From NCBI GenBank assembly GCA_036504235.1, contig DASXVN010000010.1, positions 1 through 40,368 on the forward strand: a DNA stretch of 40,368 nt, read 5' to 3'. The notes under the pieces were generated by a model that was given only the letters and a program-made list of their open reading frames with translations, did no database searches and was not told the DNA's origin. Both the position numbers and the translations under genes were made by a program. This DNA is from Zipacnadum sp036504235. GTDB taxonomy: Bacteria > Armatimonadota > Zipacnadia > Zipacnadales > Zipacnadaceae. Each line of letters begins with the position of its first letter. The first letter of the stretch is position 1. Shown here one piece after another: positions 29,881 to 38,569 of this stretch.

Positions 29881-30011
29881 GGAGGGGCCGAATACGAGGG
29901 AGTTTGCTATGCAAACTCCACCAAGTATCCGGCCCAGGCCTTCGCGGTAGCCCGTGGGCCGGATGCTTGTGGCGGCCTGCTGCGCAGGCCGTCCTCGCAT
30001 GCGGCCCCTCC
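29881..30011. repeat. GGAG-type paired hairpin element between nuoF and nuoG
   Basis: GGAGGGGCCG (29881-29890) pairs with CGGCCCCTCC (30002-30011), extended by CCC/GGG outside. Inside are GGAGTTTGC/GCAAACTCC, ATCCGGCCCA facing a GGGCCGGAT arm, and CGGCCTG/CAGGCCG. It has the same two-unit cloverleaf plan as the GTAG elements but begins GGAG, the second end type known for REP sequences. It occupies most of the 177-base gap before nuoG. Confidence 0.8.
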
Positions 30012-30048
30012 GGGGGAAGTGAGCGCGGTACCAGACAAATAGACACTC

Positions 30049-32829
30049 ATGGCAACCATCTACATCGAAAACCAGCCGTACGAGGTCACCGCGGGGCAGA
30101 ATCTGCTCCACGTTTGCTTGGCGCTGGGTTTTGACTTGCCGTATTTCTGCTGGCATCCGGCGCTGCAGTCGGTAGGGGCCTGTCGGCAGTGCGCGGTTAA
30201 GCAGTTCCAGGACGAGAGCGATACGCAGGGGCGGCTGATTATGGCCTGCATGACTCCGGCGCAGGAGGGGATGCGGATTTCGCTGACCGACCCGGAGGCG
30301 GTGGCCTTCCGGAAGCAGATGCTGGAGCTGCTGATGGCCAACCACCCGCATGATTGCCCGGTCTGCGATGAGGGCGGCGAGTGCCACCTGCAGGACATGA
30401 CGGTGATGACCGGGCACGTCTACCGTCGCTTCCGCTTCCCCAAACGCACCCACCGCAACCAGAACTTGGGACCCTTCGTCAACCACGAGATGAACCGGTG
30501 CATCGCCTGCTATCGCTGCGTGCGGTTCTACCGCGAGGTGGCGGGCGGGCGGGACCTGGCCATGCTGAGCGCGCACCATTACGTCTACTTCGGTCGGCAC
30601 AGCGACGGGGCGCTGGAGAGCGAGTTTGCGGGGAATCTGGTGGAGGTCTGCCCGACCGGCGTGTTCACCGACAAGACCTTCAAGCGCCATTACGCGCGGC
30701 CCTGGGACCTGCAGACCGCGCCCTCCGTGTGCGGGCATTGCAGTCTCGGCTGCAACACCCTGCCGGGTGAGCGCTACGGGACTCTGCGGCGGGTCCGGAA
30801 CCGGTTCAACCGGGAAGTTAACGGCTACTTCCTCTGCGACCGGGGGCGGTTTGGCTACGAGTTTGTGAATAGCGAGAAGCGGCTGCGCCACCCGCTGCGG
30901 CGGCTGTCGGTGAGCGGCGAGCAGTTCCGGTGCACCTCCGCGGGGGTGCTGGAGTACCTCGGGGAGGTGCTGCGCGACTCGCGGCGGGTGATTGGCCTGG
31001 GCTCGCCGCGGGCGTCCCTGGAGGCCAACTACGCGCTGCGGACGCTGGTGGGGGCGGAGAACTTCTACCTGGGGCTGTCGGCGCGGGACGCGCATCTGGT
31101 GAATATGGTGCTGGAAATCCGCCGGCAGGTCCCGGCGCGGTCGCCGTCGCTGCGCGAGATGGGCGGGGCGGATGCCGTGCTGGTGCTGGGGGAGGACGTG
31201 ACCAACGTGGCCCCGCTGCTGGCGCTGGCCCTGCGCCAGGACCTGCGGCGGCAGGCGGAGGAGATCGCCGGAGCGCTGCATATCCCGGACTGGGACGACA
31301 ACGCGGTGCTGGAGGCGGCGCAGCGGGCGACGGGGCCGGTGTACGACGGGACGCGCGCGGAGGCGGAGCACCCCAAAGCGACGATTTTCGTGGCCACGCC
31401 GGCCAGCAACAAGCTGCATGACGCGGCCGTGCAGACTTACTACTCCGCGCCCTATGACCTGGTCCGGCTGGGCTTTGCCGTGGCGCAGCGGCTGGACCCG
31501 ACGGCGCCGGGGGTGGCGGATTTGCCGGAGTCGGTGGCGAAGATGGCGGAGCGGATTGCCGAGGCGCTGGCTGGGGCGGAGCACCCGCTGATTATCGCCG
31601 GGTACGGCTCGGGGAGCGGGGCGGTGATGCGGGCGGCGGCCAACATTGCGCTGGCGTTGCGGGCGCATGCCGAGCACGTGGACCTGTGCCTGCTGCTGCC
31701 GGAGGGCAACAGCCTGGGGCTGGGGCTGCTGGGCGGGCAGGGGAGCCTGGCCGAGGCGCTGCAGGCGGTGGAGGACGGCACCGCCGACACGGTGATTGTG
31801 CTGGAGAATGACCTGTACCGGCGCGAGGAACCGCGCAAACTGGCCCGGCTGCAGGCCGGCGCCCGGCACGTTATTGCCCTAGATTCGCTGGCCAACCCGA
31901 CCACCGAGGCGGCGGAGGTGGTGCTGCCGGCGGCGACTTTCGCGGAGTCCACCGGGACTCTGGTGAACTACGAGGGGCGGGCGCAACGGTTCTTCCAGGT
32001 CTTCAGTCCGGAGGGCGAGGTCCGGGAGAGCTGGCGCTGGCTGCGGGACATGGCCGCGGCGGCGGGGCGCGAGGAGATGCGCGACTGGGCGGGGCTGGAC
32101 GACGTGCTGCGGGCGCTGGCGGCGGAGCTACCGGCCTTCCGGCGGGTCCCGCAGGCCGCGCTGGGGGCGGACTTCCGGCGCGGAGGGCGGCGGATTGGCC
32201 GCCAGCCGCACCGCTACAGTGGGCGGACCGCGATGCAGGCCTCCTTGTCCGTGCACGAGCCGCAGCCGCCCGAGGACCCGGATGCGCCGCTGGCTTTCTC
32301 GATGGAAGGCTACCCGGGAGCGCCGCCCCCGGCGCTGGCCCCGCGCTTCTGGGCGCCGGGGTGGAACTCGCCGCAGGCGGTTAGTAAATTTCAGGCGGAG
32401 CCGGGCGGAGCGCTGCTCGGGCCGGAGCCGGGGGTGCGGCTGCTGGAGCCCGCGCCGGAGGGCTCAGCGAGCTACTTCCAGTGGACCGCCTCGCCCTTTG
32501 CCCCGCGGCCGGGGGAGTGGCTGGTGATTCCGCTGTACCATATTTTCGGCACGGAGGAATTGAGCCAGCAGGCTCCGGCGATTGCGGAGTTGACGCCCGC
32601 GCCGTACCTGGGGCTGAATCCCAACGATGCCCGGGCGCTGCCGGTGGCGGAGGGGGATTTGGTGGAGCTGGAAGTGGGCGGGCTGACGCTGCAGTATCCG
32701 GCGCGGCTGCTCAACTCGCTGCCCGCGGGGCTGGCCGGATTCCCGGTGGGCCTGCCGGGGATGCCGGGGCTGGACCTCCCGGAATGGGGCCGGGTGCGCT
32801 GCGCCCCGCCCGCCGAGGAGGGCGCGTAA
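30049..32829 (+). CDS. nuoG: NADH-quinone oxidoreductase subunit G
   Basis: The 926-residue protein is the largest peripheral subunit. The N-terminal ferredoxin domain has N1b ligands C34, C45, C48 and C67. N5 ligands are H99, C103, C106 and C112. N4 ligands include C151, C154, C157 and C201. The additional off-pathway cluster N7 site is complete: C228, C231, C235 and C263 (VCGHCSLGCNTLPGERYG; FLCDRGRFGYEF). A molybdopterin-oxidoreductase-like domain follows, without visible cofactor function. The stretches ACRQCAVKQF, THRNQNLGPFVNHEMNRCIA and PHRYSGRTAMQASLSVHEP are very close to E. coli NuoG. The ribosome site is weak, and a large hairpin element precedes the gene. Confidence 0.97.
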   Translation: MATIYIENQPYEVTAGQNLLHVCLALGFDLPYFCWHPALQSVGACRQCAVKQFQDESDTQGRLIMACMTPAQEGMRISLTDPEAVAFRKQMLELLMANHPHDCPVCDEGGECHLQDMTVMTGHVYRRFRFPKRTHRNQNLGPFVNHEMNRCIACYRCVRFYREVAGGRDLAMLSAHHYVYFGRHSDGALESEFAGNLVEVCPTGVFTDKTFKRHYARPWDLQTAPSVCGHCSLGCNTLPGERYGTLRRVRNRFNREVNGYFLCDRGRFGYEFVNSEKRLRHPLRRLSVSGEQFRCTSAGVLEYLGEVLRDSRRVIGLGSPRASLEANYALRTLVGAENFYLGLSARDAHLVNMVLEIRRQVPARSPSLREMGGADAVLVLGEDVTNVAPLLALALRQDLRRQAEEIAGALHIPDWDDNAVLEAAQRATGPVYDGTRAEAEHPKATIFVATPASNKLHDAAVQTYYSAPYDLVRLGFAVAQRLDPTAPGVADLPESVAKMAERIAEALAGAEHPLIIAGYGSGSGAVMRAAANIALALRAHAEHVDLCLLLPEGNSLGLGLLGGQGSLAEALQAVEDGTADTVIVLENDLYRREEPRKLARLQAGARHVIALDSLANPTTEAAEVVLPAATFAESTGTLVNYEGRAQRFFQVFSPEGEVRESWRWLRDMAAAAGREEMRDWAGLDDVLRALAAELPAFRRVPQAALGADFRRGGRRIGRQPHRYSGRTAMQASLSVHEPQPPEDPDAPLAFSMEGYPGAPPPALAPRFWAPGWNSPQAVSKFQAEPGGALLGPEPGVRLLEPAPEGSASYFQWTASPFAPRPGEWLVIPLYHIFGTEELSQQAPAIAELTPAPYLGLNPNDARALPVAEGDLVELEVGGLTLQYPARLLNSLPAGLAGFPVGLPGMPGLDLPEWGRVRCAPPAEEGA

Positions 32830-33791
32830 TGGCGGTGTGGGTCCACCTGGCGATCATCGTGGTCGTGCTGGCCGGGGCGATGGTGGCGGCCGCGGGGCTG
32901 ACCTGGGGCGAGCGCCGGGGGCTGGCATTGCTCCAGGACCGCTGGGGGCCGAACCGGGTGGGGCCGCTGGGGGTGCTGCAGCCGGTGGCGGACGGGATCA
33001 AGCTGATCCTGAAGGAGGACTGGGTCCCGCCGGGCGCCGACCGGCTGGTGTTCGTGCTGGCTCCGTGCGTCATCTTGACCACGACGCTGCTGTCCTTCTC
33101 GATTCTGGCGTTCGCGCCGGGGCTGGTGGTGGCGGACCTCAATGTGGGGCTGCTCTTCTTCCTGGCGATGTCCTCGCTGGGGGTGTACAGCCTGGCGCTG
33201 GCGGGCTGGTCCTCGGGGAATAAGTACGCGCTGCTCGGGGGGCTGCGGGCCGCGGCGCAGATGCTGAGTTATGAGGTGTTCATGGGCCTGTCGGTGCTGG
33301 GCGTGGTGCTGATGGCCGGGTCGTTCAACCTGACCAAGATCGTGGAGGCGCAGCAGCACCTGTGGTTCTGCGTGCCGCAGTGCCTGGGAATGGTCATCTT
33401 CTTCCTGGCGGGGCTGGCAGAGACGCGGCGGATTCCCTTTGACCTCCCGGAGGCGGAAAGCGAGCTGATCGCCGGCTATCATAGCGAATACTCGGGGATG
33501 AAGTTTGGCCTGTTCTTCATTGGGGAGTACTTGGGCGTGATGGTGATTTCTGCGCTGATGGTGACGCTGTTTTTCGGCGGGTGGCAAGGGCCGCTGCTGC
33601 CGCCGGTTGTTTGGTTCTTGCTCAAGACCGTGGCTTTCGTGGGCCTGTTCATTCTCCTGCGGGCGGCGCTGCCCCGGGTGCGCTACGACCAGCTCATGGC
33701 CGCGGGCTGGAAGATCATGCTGCCGCTGGCGCTGCTCAATCTGGTCGTCACCGGGGGGGTGCTCCTGGCCGCCGGGCCGCCCGCGCCATGA
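32829..33791 (+). CDS. nuoH: NADH-quinone oxidoreductase subunit H
   Basis: The 320-residue membrane subunit, with about eight helices, joins the peripheral and membrane arms and helps to form the quinone channel. Signatures are ERRGLALLQDRWGPNRVGPL, GILQ-like GVLQPVADGIKLILKEDWVP, and the acidic loop LAETRRIPFDLPEAESELIA followed by GYHSEYSGMKFGLFF. The ATG giving MAVWVHLAI shares one base with the nuoG stop (TAATG). The stop overlaps nuoI as ATGA. Confidence 0.97.
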   Translation: MAVWVHLAIIVVVLAGAMVAAAGLTWGERRGLALLQDRWGPNRVGPLGVLQPVADGIKLILKEDWVPPGADRLVFVLAPCVILTTTLLSFSILAFAPGLVVADLNVGLLFFLAMSSLGVYSLALAGWSSGNKYALLGGLRAAAQMLSYEVFMGLSVLGVVLMAGSFNLTKIVEAQQHLWFCVPQCLGMVIFFLAGLAETRRIPFDLPEAESELIAGYHSEYSGMKFGLFFIGEYLGVMVISALMVTLFFGGWQGPLLPPVVWFLLKTVAFVGLFILLRAALPRVRYDQLMAAGWKIMLPLALLNLVVTGGVLLAAGPPAP

Positions 33792-34303
33792 TCAGACTGC
33801 TGCTGGGAATCTGGCAGGTCTTCCTGCACCTGTTTGCGCCGCGGGCGACGGTGTCCTATCCGGAGCAGCGGGTGTACGTGCCGCCGCGCCTGCGGGGGCG
33901 GATTATCCTGTCGCGCGACCCCAGCGGCGCGGAGCGCTGCGTGGCCTGCTATCTGTGCTCGGCGGTCTGCCCGGTGGACTGCATCGCGCTCCAGTCCGCT
34001 GAGGACGAGACCGGCCGGCGCTACCCGGAGTGGTTCCGCATCAACTTCTCGCGCTGCATCTTCTGCGGCCTGTGCGAGGAGGCGTGTCCGACGCTGGCGA
34101 TTCAACTGACTCCCGACTACGAGATGAGCGAGTACCGGCGCGAGAATCTGGTCTACGAGAAGGAAGACCTGCTGATTGACGGGCCCGGCAAGTACCCGGA
34201 TTATGACTTCTGGCGGGTGGCGGGCGTGGAAATCGGCGGCAAGGAGAAGGGCGAGGCGGAGAACGAGGCGCCCCCGGTGGACCTCCGCGACTTGCGGCCC
34301 TGA
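33788..34303 (+). CDS. nuoI: NADH-quinone oxidoreductase subunit I
   Basis: This 171-residue ferredoxin-like subunit carries clusters N6a and N6b between NuoG and NuoB. Two CxxCxxCxxxCP motifs are present: C51, C54, C57, C61 with C65 (ERCVACYLCSAVCPVDC) and C90, C93, C96, C100 (RCIFCGLCEEACP). The amphipathic N-terminus (MIRLLLGIWQVFLHLFAP) should lie on the membrane. The start overlaps the nuoH stop in ATGA. Confidence 0.97.
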   Translation: MIRLLLGIWQVFLHLFAPRATVSYPEQRVYVPPRLRGRIILSRDPSGAERCVACYLCSAVCPVDCIALQSAEDETGRRYPEWFRINFSRCIFCGLCEEACPTLAIQLTPDYEMSEYRRENLVYEKEDLLIDGPGKYPDYDFWRVAGVEIGGKEKGEAENEAPPVDLRDLRP

Positions 34304-34309
34304 TACCGT

Positions 34310-34819
34310 ATGGATATCGTATTCTTCCTGGCAGCGGCGATTGCGCTGGGCGCCACGGTGATGGTCATCACCCGGCTCAATGCCGTCCACGCGCTGCTCT
34401 ATCTGATTGTGTCGCTGCTGGCGCTGGCGGTCGTCTTCTTCACCCTGGGCGCGCCGCTGGTGGCCGCGCTGGAGGTCATCATCTACGCGGGCGCGATCAT
34501 GGTCCTGTTTGTGTTCGCGCTGATGATTCTCAACCTGGGCAAGCACACCGTCGCTCAGGAGCGGGCCTGGCTGACGCCGCGGATTTGGACGGGTCCGGCG
34601 CTGCTGGCGGCAGTACTGCTGGGCGAGCTGGGCTGGGCGGTGCTGACGTATCGGGGGCGGGCGATGGCCGGGGCGGTGGACCCGACGCTGGTGGGGGCCA
34701 GCCTGTACAGCACCTACCTGCTGGGCGTGGAGCTGGCCTCGCTGATTCTGCTGGCGGCGCTGGTGGGCGCGTATCATCTGGCCCGGCGCGAAGAAGTCGC
34801 CGAGGAGGAGCGGCCATGA
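34310..34819 (+). CDS. nuoJ: NADH-quinone oxidoreductase subunit J
   Basis: The 169-residue membrane subunit, with about five helices, includes the family segment LEVIIYAGAIMVLFVFALMI, whose pi-bulge helix takes part in coupling. It begins six bases after the nuoI stop. A cytoplasmic tail RREEVAEEERP ends in the ATGA overlap with nuoK. Confidence 0.95.
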   Translation: MDIVFFLAAAIALGATVMVITRLNAVHALLYLIVSLLALAVVFFTLGAPLVAALEVIIYAGAIMVLFVFALMILNLGKHTVAQERAWLTPRIWTGPALLAAVLLGELGWAVLTYRGRAMAGAVDPTLVGASLYSTYLLGVELASLILLAALVGAYHLARREEVAEEERP

Positions 34820-35127
34820 CCGCCACCGTGTCGCCCGTATTGGTGCTGGCGCTGGCCGCGGCGATCTTTGCCGTGGGCCTGGTGGGCGTGCTGGTGCGGC
34901 GCAATCTGTTCTTCGTGCTGATGTCGCTGGAGATCATGCTCAACGCCGCGGGCGTGGCCTTCGTGGCCGCCGGAGCGATGCGCTCACAGCCGGACGGGCA
35001 GGTCATGTTCCTGTTCATCGTCACCATGGCGGCCGCCGAGGTGGCGCTGGGGCTGGCCCTGGTGCTGCAGCTCTACCGGCAGCTCCACACGCTGGATTCC
35101 GACGCCGCCGGGGAGATGAAAGGCTGA
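34816..35127 (+). CDS. nuoK: NADH-quinone oxidoreductase subunit K
   Basis: The 103-residue, three-helix subunit carries the two conserved membrane glutamates needed for proton transfer, in FFVLMSLEIMLNAAGVAFV and TMAAAEVALGLALVLQL. The ATG lies within GGCCATGA at the nuoJ stop. The stop shares one base with the nuoL start. Confidence 0.96.
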   Translation: MTATVSPVLVLALAAAIFAVGLVGVLVRRNLFFVLMSLEIMLNAAGVAFVAAGAMRSQPDGQVMFLFIVTMAAAEVALGLALVLQLYRQLHTLDSDAAGEMKG

Positions 35128-37007
35128 TGAAAGGCGGCCCGTGGGCGGGACTATTGATGTTCATCCCCGCGCTTCCTTTGCTGGGGTTTCTGCTGCTGGC
35201 GCTGGGCGTGGGCCGGCGGTCTCGGTGGCTAGTGACCGCGGTGGGGGTAGGGTCGGTAGCTCTTTCTGCGCTGCTGGCAACTGAGCTGGGGCTCCTGTTC
35301 GGCTACCTCAACCCCGCCCGGGCGAACGTAGACGTAGACTGGGGCTCGTGGCTGTCGGTGGGGGACTTCCGACCTACGTTTGGTCTGTATCTGGACGCGC
35401 TCTCCCTGGCGATGGTGCTGGTCATCACCGTGATTGGGCTGCTGATTCTGGTCTATTCATCGCGGTACATGGCCGAAGACCCCGGTTACCGGCGGTTCTT
35501 CGCCTATATGAACCTGTTCGTGGGGTCCATGCTGGTGCTGGTGCTGGCCGACAACCTGCTGGCGCTCTACCTGGGCTGGGAGGGCGTGGGGCTGTGCAGC
35601 TACCTGCTGATCGGCTTCTGGTACCAGGACCCGGCCAATAGTCGCGCGGCGATCAAGGCTTTTCTGGTTACGCGGGTGGGCGACGCGGCGCTGGCCGTGG
35701 GGATTGCCCTGCTGTTCACGCAGTTTCACACGCTGCAGATCTCCGAACTGCTGCGCCGGGCCCCGGAGGTGTGGCCGGTCGGTGCGCCGCTAGCGGTGGC
35801 GGCGGCGGCGCTGCTGCTGGCCGGGGCGGTGGCCAAGTCCGCGCAGTTGCCGCTGCAGACCTGGCTGCCGGACGCGATGGCCGGGCCCACGCCGGTGAGC
35901 GCGCTGATTCACGCCGCGACCATGGTGACCGCCGGCGTGTACCTGATCGCCCGGATGCACGCGCTGTTTCTGCTCGCGCCGACCGTGCTGGCGCTGGTGG
36001 CGGTGATCGGCGCGGTGACGCTGCTGCTGGCGGGCTGCGCGGCGCTGGTGCAGCGGGACCTCAAGCGGGTGCTGGCCTACTCCACGATGAGCCAGGTGGG
36101 GTACATGTTCGTGGCCCTGGGGGTCGGCGCGTGGGGCGCGGCCATTTTTCACCTGGTCACGCACGCGTGCTTCAAGTCGCTGCTCTTTTTGGCGGCGGGA
36201 GTGGTGATCGCCAGCCTGGGGGAGGAGCGGGACCTGTTCCGCATGGGCGGGCTGCGGCGGTCGCTGCCGGTGGCCTTTGGGACCTTCGTGGTCGGCGGGC
36301 TGTCGCTGGCCGCGTTCCCGCTGATCACGGCGGGCTACTTCAGCAAGGACCTGATTCTCTACTCGGCCTGGACCTCTCCACAGGGCTCGGTGTGGCTGTG
36401 GGGCGCGGGCGTGGTCGGGGCGCTCCTGACCTCGCTGTACATCTTTCGGGTGATCTTCCTGGTCTTCTTTGGCGCGCAGAAGCGGCAACCGGAGCGAGTC
36501 GGCGGCCTGGCGCTGGAGGTACCGCTGCTCATCTTGGCTGCCCTGGCCGTGGCCGCGGGGTGGGCTAAGGGGCCGCTGACGGCGTGGCTGGCGACCGCCC
36601 TGCCGCCGGTGGCCGGGGCGACGCCCGCCTCGGAAATGGGGCTGAGCGCTATCGCTACCGTTGTGTCGCTGGCGGGGATGGCGCTGGCGGCGCTGCTGTA
36701 CTTCCGGCTACCGGCGCGGGTGGCGCTCTGGGCGCAGTCGAGCGGGCCGGAGGTGGTGCGGCGGCTGTGGCGGGCCGGATGGGGATTCGATTGGCTGTAT
36801 GACCGGGTTTTCGTGCGGCCGGTGGTGTGGCTGGCGCGGGTGAATCGCGGGGATGTCTTCGACGACGGCTTCCGGGCGGCGGCGGAGGCGGTGGAGCTGG
36901 CGAGCCGGATACTGCGCCGGACCCAGACCGGGCGGCTGCGCTGGTACGCGGCGGGCGTGGCGCTGGGCGCGATCCTGCTGGTGGCGCTGATGGTGGTGCG
37001 GCCATGA
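35127..37007 (+). CDS. nuoL: NADH-quinone oxidoreductase subunit L
   Basis: The 626-residue Mrp-antiporter-like proton pump subunit is at the tip of the membrane arm. It has the conserved YLGWEGVGLCSYLLIGFWY glutamate segment, KSAQLPLQTWLPDAMAGPTP, SALIHAATMVTAGVYLIARM, and LKRVLAYSTMSQVGYMFVAL. The C-terminal extension from about residue 560 would form the long lateral helix that lies along NuoM and NuoN. The stop overlaps nuoM in ATGA. Confidence 0.97.
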   Translation: MKGGPWAGLLMFIPALPLLGFLLLALGVGRRSRWLVTAVGVGSVALSALLATELGLLFGYLNPARANVDVDWGSWLSVGDFRPTFGLYLDALSLAMVLVITVIGLLILVYSSRYMAEDPGYRRFFAYMNLFVGSMLVLVLADNLLALYLGWEGVGLCSYLLIGFWYQDPANSRAAIKAFLVTRVGDAALAVGIALLFTQFHTLQISELLRRAPEVWPVGAPLAVAAAALLLAGAVAKSAQLPLQTWLPDAMAGPTPVSALIHAATMVTAGVYLIARMHALFLLAPTVLALVAVIGAVTLLLAGCAALVQRDLKRVLAYSTMSQVGYMFVALGVGAWGAAIFHLVTHACFKSLLFLAAGVVIASLGEERDLFRMGGLRRSLPVAFGTFVVGGLSLAAFPLITAGYFSKDLILYSAWTSPQGSVWLWGAGVVGALLTSLYIFRVIFLVFFGAQKRQPERVGGLALEVPLLILAALAVAAGWAKGPLTAWLATALPPVAGATPASEMGLSAIATVVSLAGMALAALLYFRLPARVALWAQSSGPEVVRRLWRAGWGFDWLYDRVFVRPVVWLARVNRGDVFDDGFRAAAEAVELASRILRRTQTGRLRWYAAGVALGAILLVALMVVRP

Positions 37008-38569
37008 TCCTTGCCTGGCTGATCTTGATCCCCCTGGCGACCGGGCTGCTGGCCGGGGCGGCGGGCATGTGGCGGCCGCTATCCGCGCGGCTGGTGGCGC
37101 TGGCCGGGTGCGTGGCGCAGTTGCTGCTGGTCGTGGCACTGTGGGGGCAGGCCGTGTCGGTGGGCGCCCACGAGACTTGGCGGCTGGAGCTGACCGACGT
37201 GCCCTGGATTCCGGAGCTGGGGATCAGCTTCCGCCTGAGCGCGGACGGGCTGAGCCTGGTGCTGCTGGCGCTGACCGCAGTGCTGGGGCTGGCGGCGGTG
37301 CTGGCCTCCTGGCGGGAGATTCAGCAGCGGGTGGGGTTCTTCCACTTCCAGGTGATGCTGGTGCTGGCGGGCGTGACCGGCGTGTTCCTGGCCGCCGACC
37401 TGTTCCTGTTCTACTTCTTCTGGGAGCTGATGCTGGTTCCCATGTACTTCCTGATTGACCTGTGGGGCCACGAGCGCCGCCACCGGGCCGCCGTGAAGTT
37501 CTTCCTGTTCACGCAGCTCAGCGGCCTGCTGATGCTGGTCGGCATCCTGGGGCTGGTGTTCGCCAACCAGGGGCACGAGCGGACCTTCTCGTACCAGGAC
37601 CTGCTGGCGGTTCAGCTCGCGCCCGCGGGAGCGCTGGCGCTGATGCTGGGGTTCTGGGCGGCCTTTGCGGTCAAGCTGCCGGTGGTCCCCTTCCATACCT
37701 GGCTGCCGGACGCGCATACCGAGGCCCCGACCGCCGGGAGCGTGCTGCTGGCCGGGTTGCTGCTCAAGACCGGCGCGTACGGGATGATCCGCTTCTGCCT
37801 GCCGCTCTTCCCGCAAACCCTCGACTGGGCGGCCCCGGTGTTCATGGCTCTGGGGGTGGTGGGGATCATCTACGGGGCGGTGCTGGCCTTCGCGCAGACC
37901 GATTTCAAGCGGCTGATCGCCTACACCAGCATCAGCCACATGGGTTTCGTGCTGATCGGCGTGTACGCGGGGAATGAGATCGCGCTGACCGGGGCGATTG
38001 TGCAGATGATCTGCCACGGGCTGAGCACCGGCGGGCTATTCATCCTGGCCGGGGCGCTGCAGGAGCGGCTGGGGACGCGGGACCTGGGTCGGATGGGCGG
38101 GCTGTGGTCGTCGGCGCCACGCGCGGGGGCGCTGGCGATGGTGCTGGCGATGGCCTCCCTGGGGCTGCCGGGACTGGGGAATTTCGTCGGCGAAATCCTG
38201 GTCATCGTGGGTGCGTACGCCGTCTCGCCGGGAGTGGCGGTCGGCGCGGCGGTGGGGCTGGTCTTCGCCACGGTTTACGCGCTGTGGATGATGCACCGGG
38301 TCTTTTTCGGTCGCCCGCGGGAAGGCCTGCGCCTGCGGGACCTGGGCCAGCGCGAGGTCGCGGTCCTGGGGGCGCTGGTTGCGCTTCTCGTGATCCTGGG
38401 TCTGCACCCGCAGCCGGTGATTGACATGACCCAGAGCACCGTGTCCGCCATCCAGAGCCGGATCGGCGCGGCGCAAGTAGACGCCGAGCGGGAGCTGTTC
38501 TATGAGCAGCCGCCCAACGGTATGGATAGCGGCATCAAGTGGCGCAGCCGGTGGGGGGATCGGCCATGA
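37004..38569 (+). CDS. nuoM: NADH-quinone oxidoreductase subunit M
   Basis: The 521-residue antiporter-like proton pump subunit shows FFWELMLVPMYFLIDLWG with its key glutamate, FAVKLPVVPFHTWLPDAHTE with the conserved lysine, APTAGSVLLAGLLLKTGAYG, and DFKRLIAYTSISHMGFVLIG. The ATG is in an ATGA overlap with nuoL, and longer upstream codons are a shadow of nuoL. The stop overlaps nuoN in the same way. Confidence 0.97.
   Translation: MILAWLILIPLATGLLAGAAGMWRPLSARLVALAGCVAQLLLVVALWGQAVSVGAHETWRLELTDVPWIPELGISFRLSADGLSLVLLALTAVLGLAAVLASWREIQQRVGFFHFQVMLVLAGVTGVFLAADLFLFYFFWELMLVPMYFLIDLWGHERRHRAAVKFFLFTQLSGLLMLVGILGLVFANQGHERTFSYQDLLAVQLAPAGALALMLGFWAAFAVKLPVVPFHTWLPDAHTEAPTAGSVLLAGLLLKTGAYGMIRFCLPLFPQTLDWAAPVFMALGVVGIIYGAVLAFAQTDFKRLIAYTSISHMGFVLIGVYAGNEIALTGAIVQMICHGLSTGGLFILAGALQERLGTRDLGRMGGLWSSAPRAGALAMVLAMASLGLPGLGNFVGEILVIVGAYAVSPGVAVGAAVGLVFATVYALWMMHRVFFGRPREGLRLRDLGQREVAVLGALVALLVILGLHPQPVIDMTQSTVSAIQSRIGAAQVDAERELFYEQPPNGMDSGIKWRSRWGDRP

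Noticed and set aside
29881..30011. tRNA or other structured RNA gene, because the sequence folds as a cloverleaf
   Set aside because: No anticodon arm, T-loop GTTCRA or CCA-type acceptor end is visible; the symmetry and the related elements elsewhere point to paired REP units.
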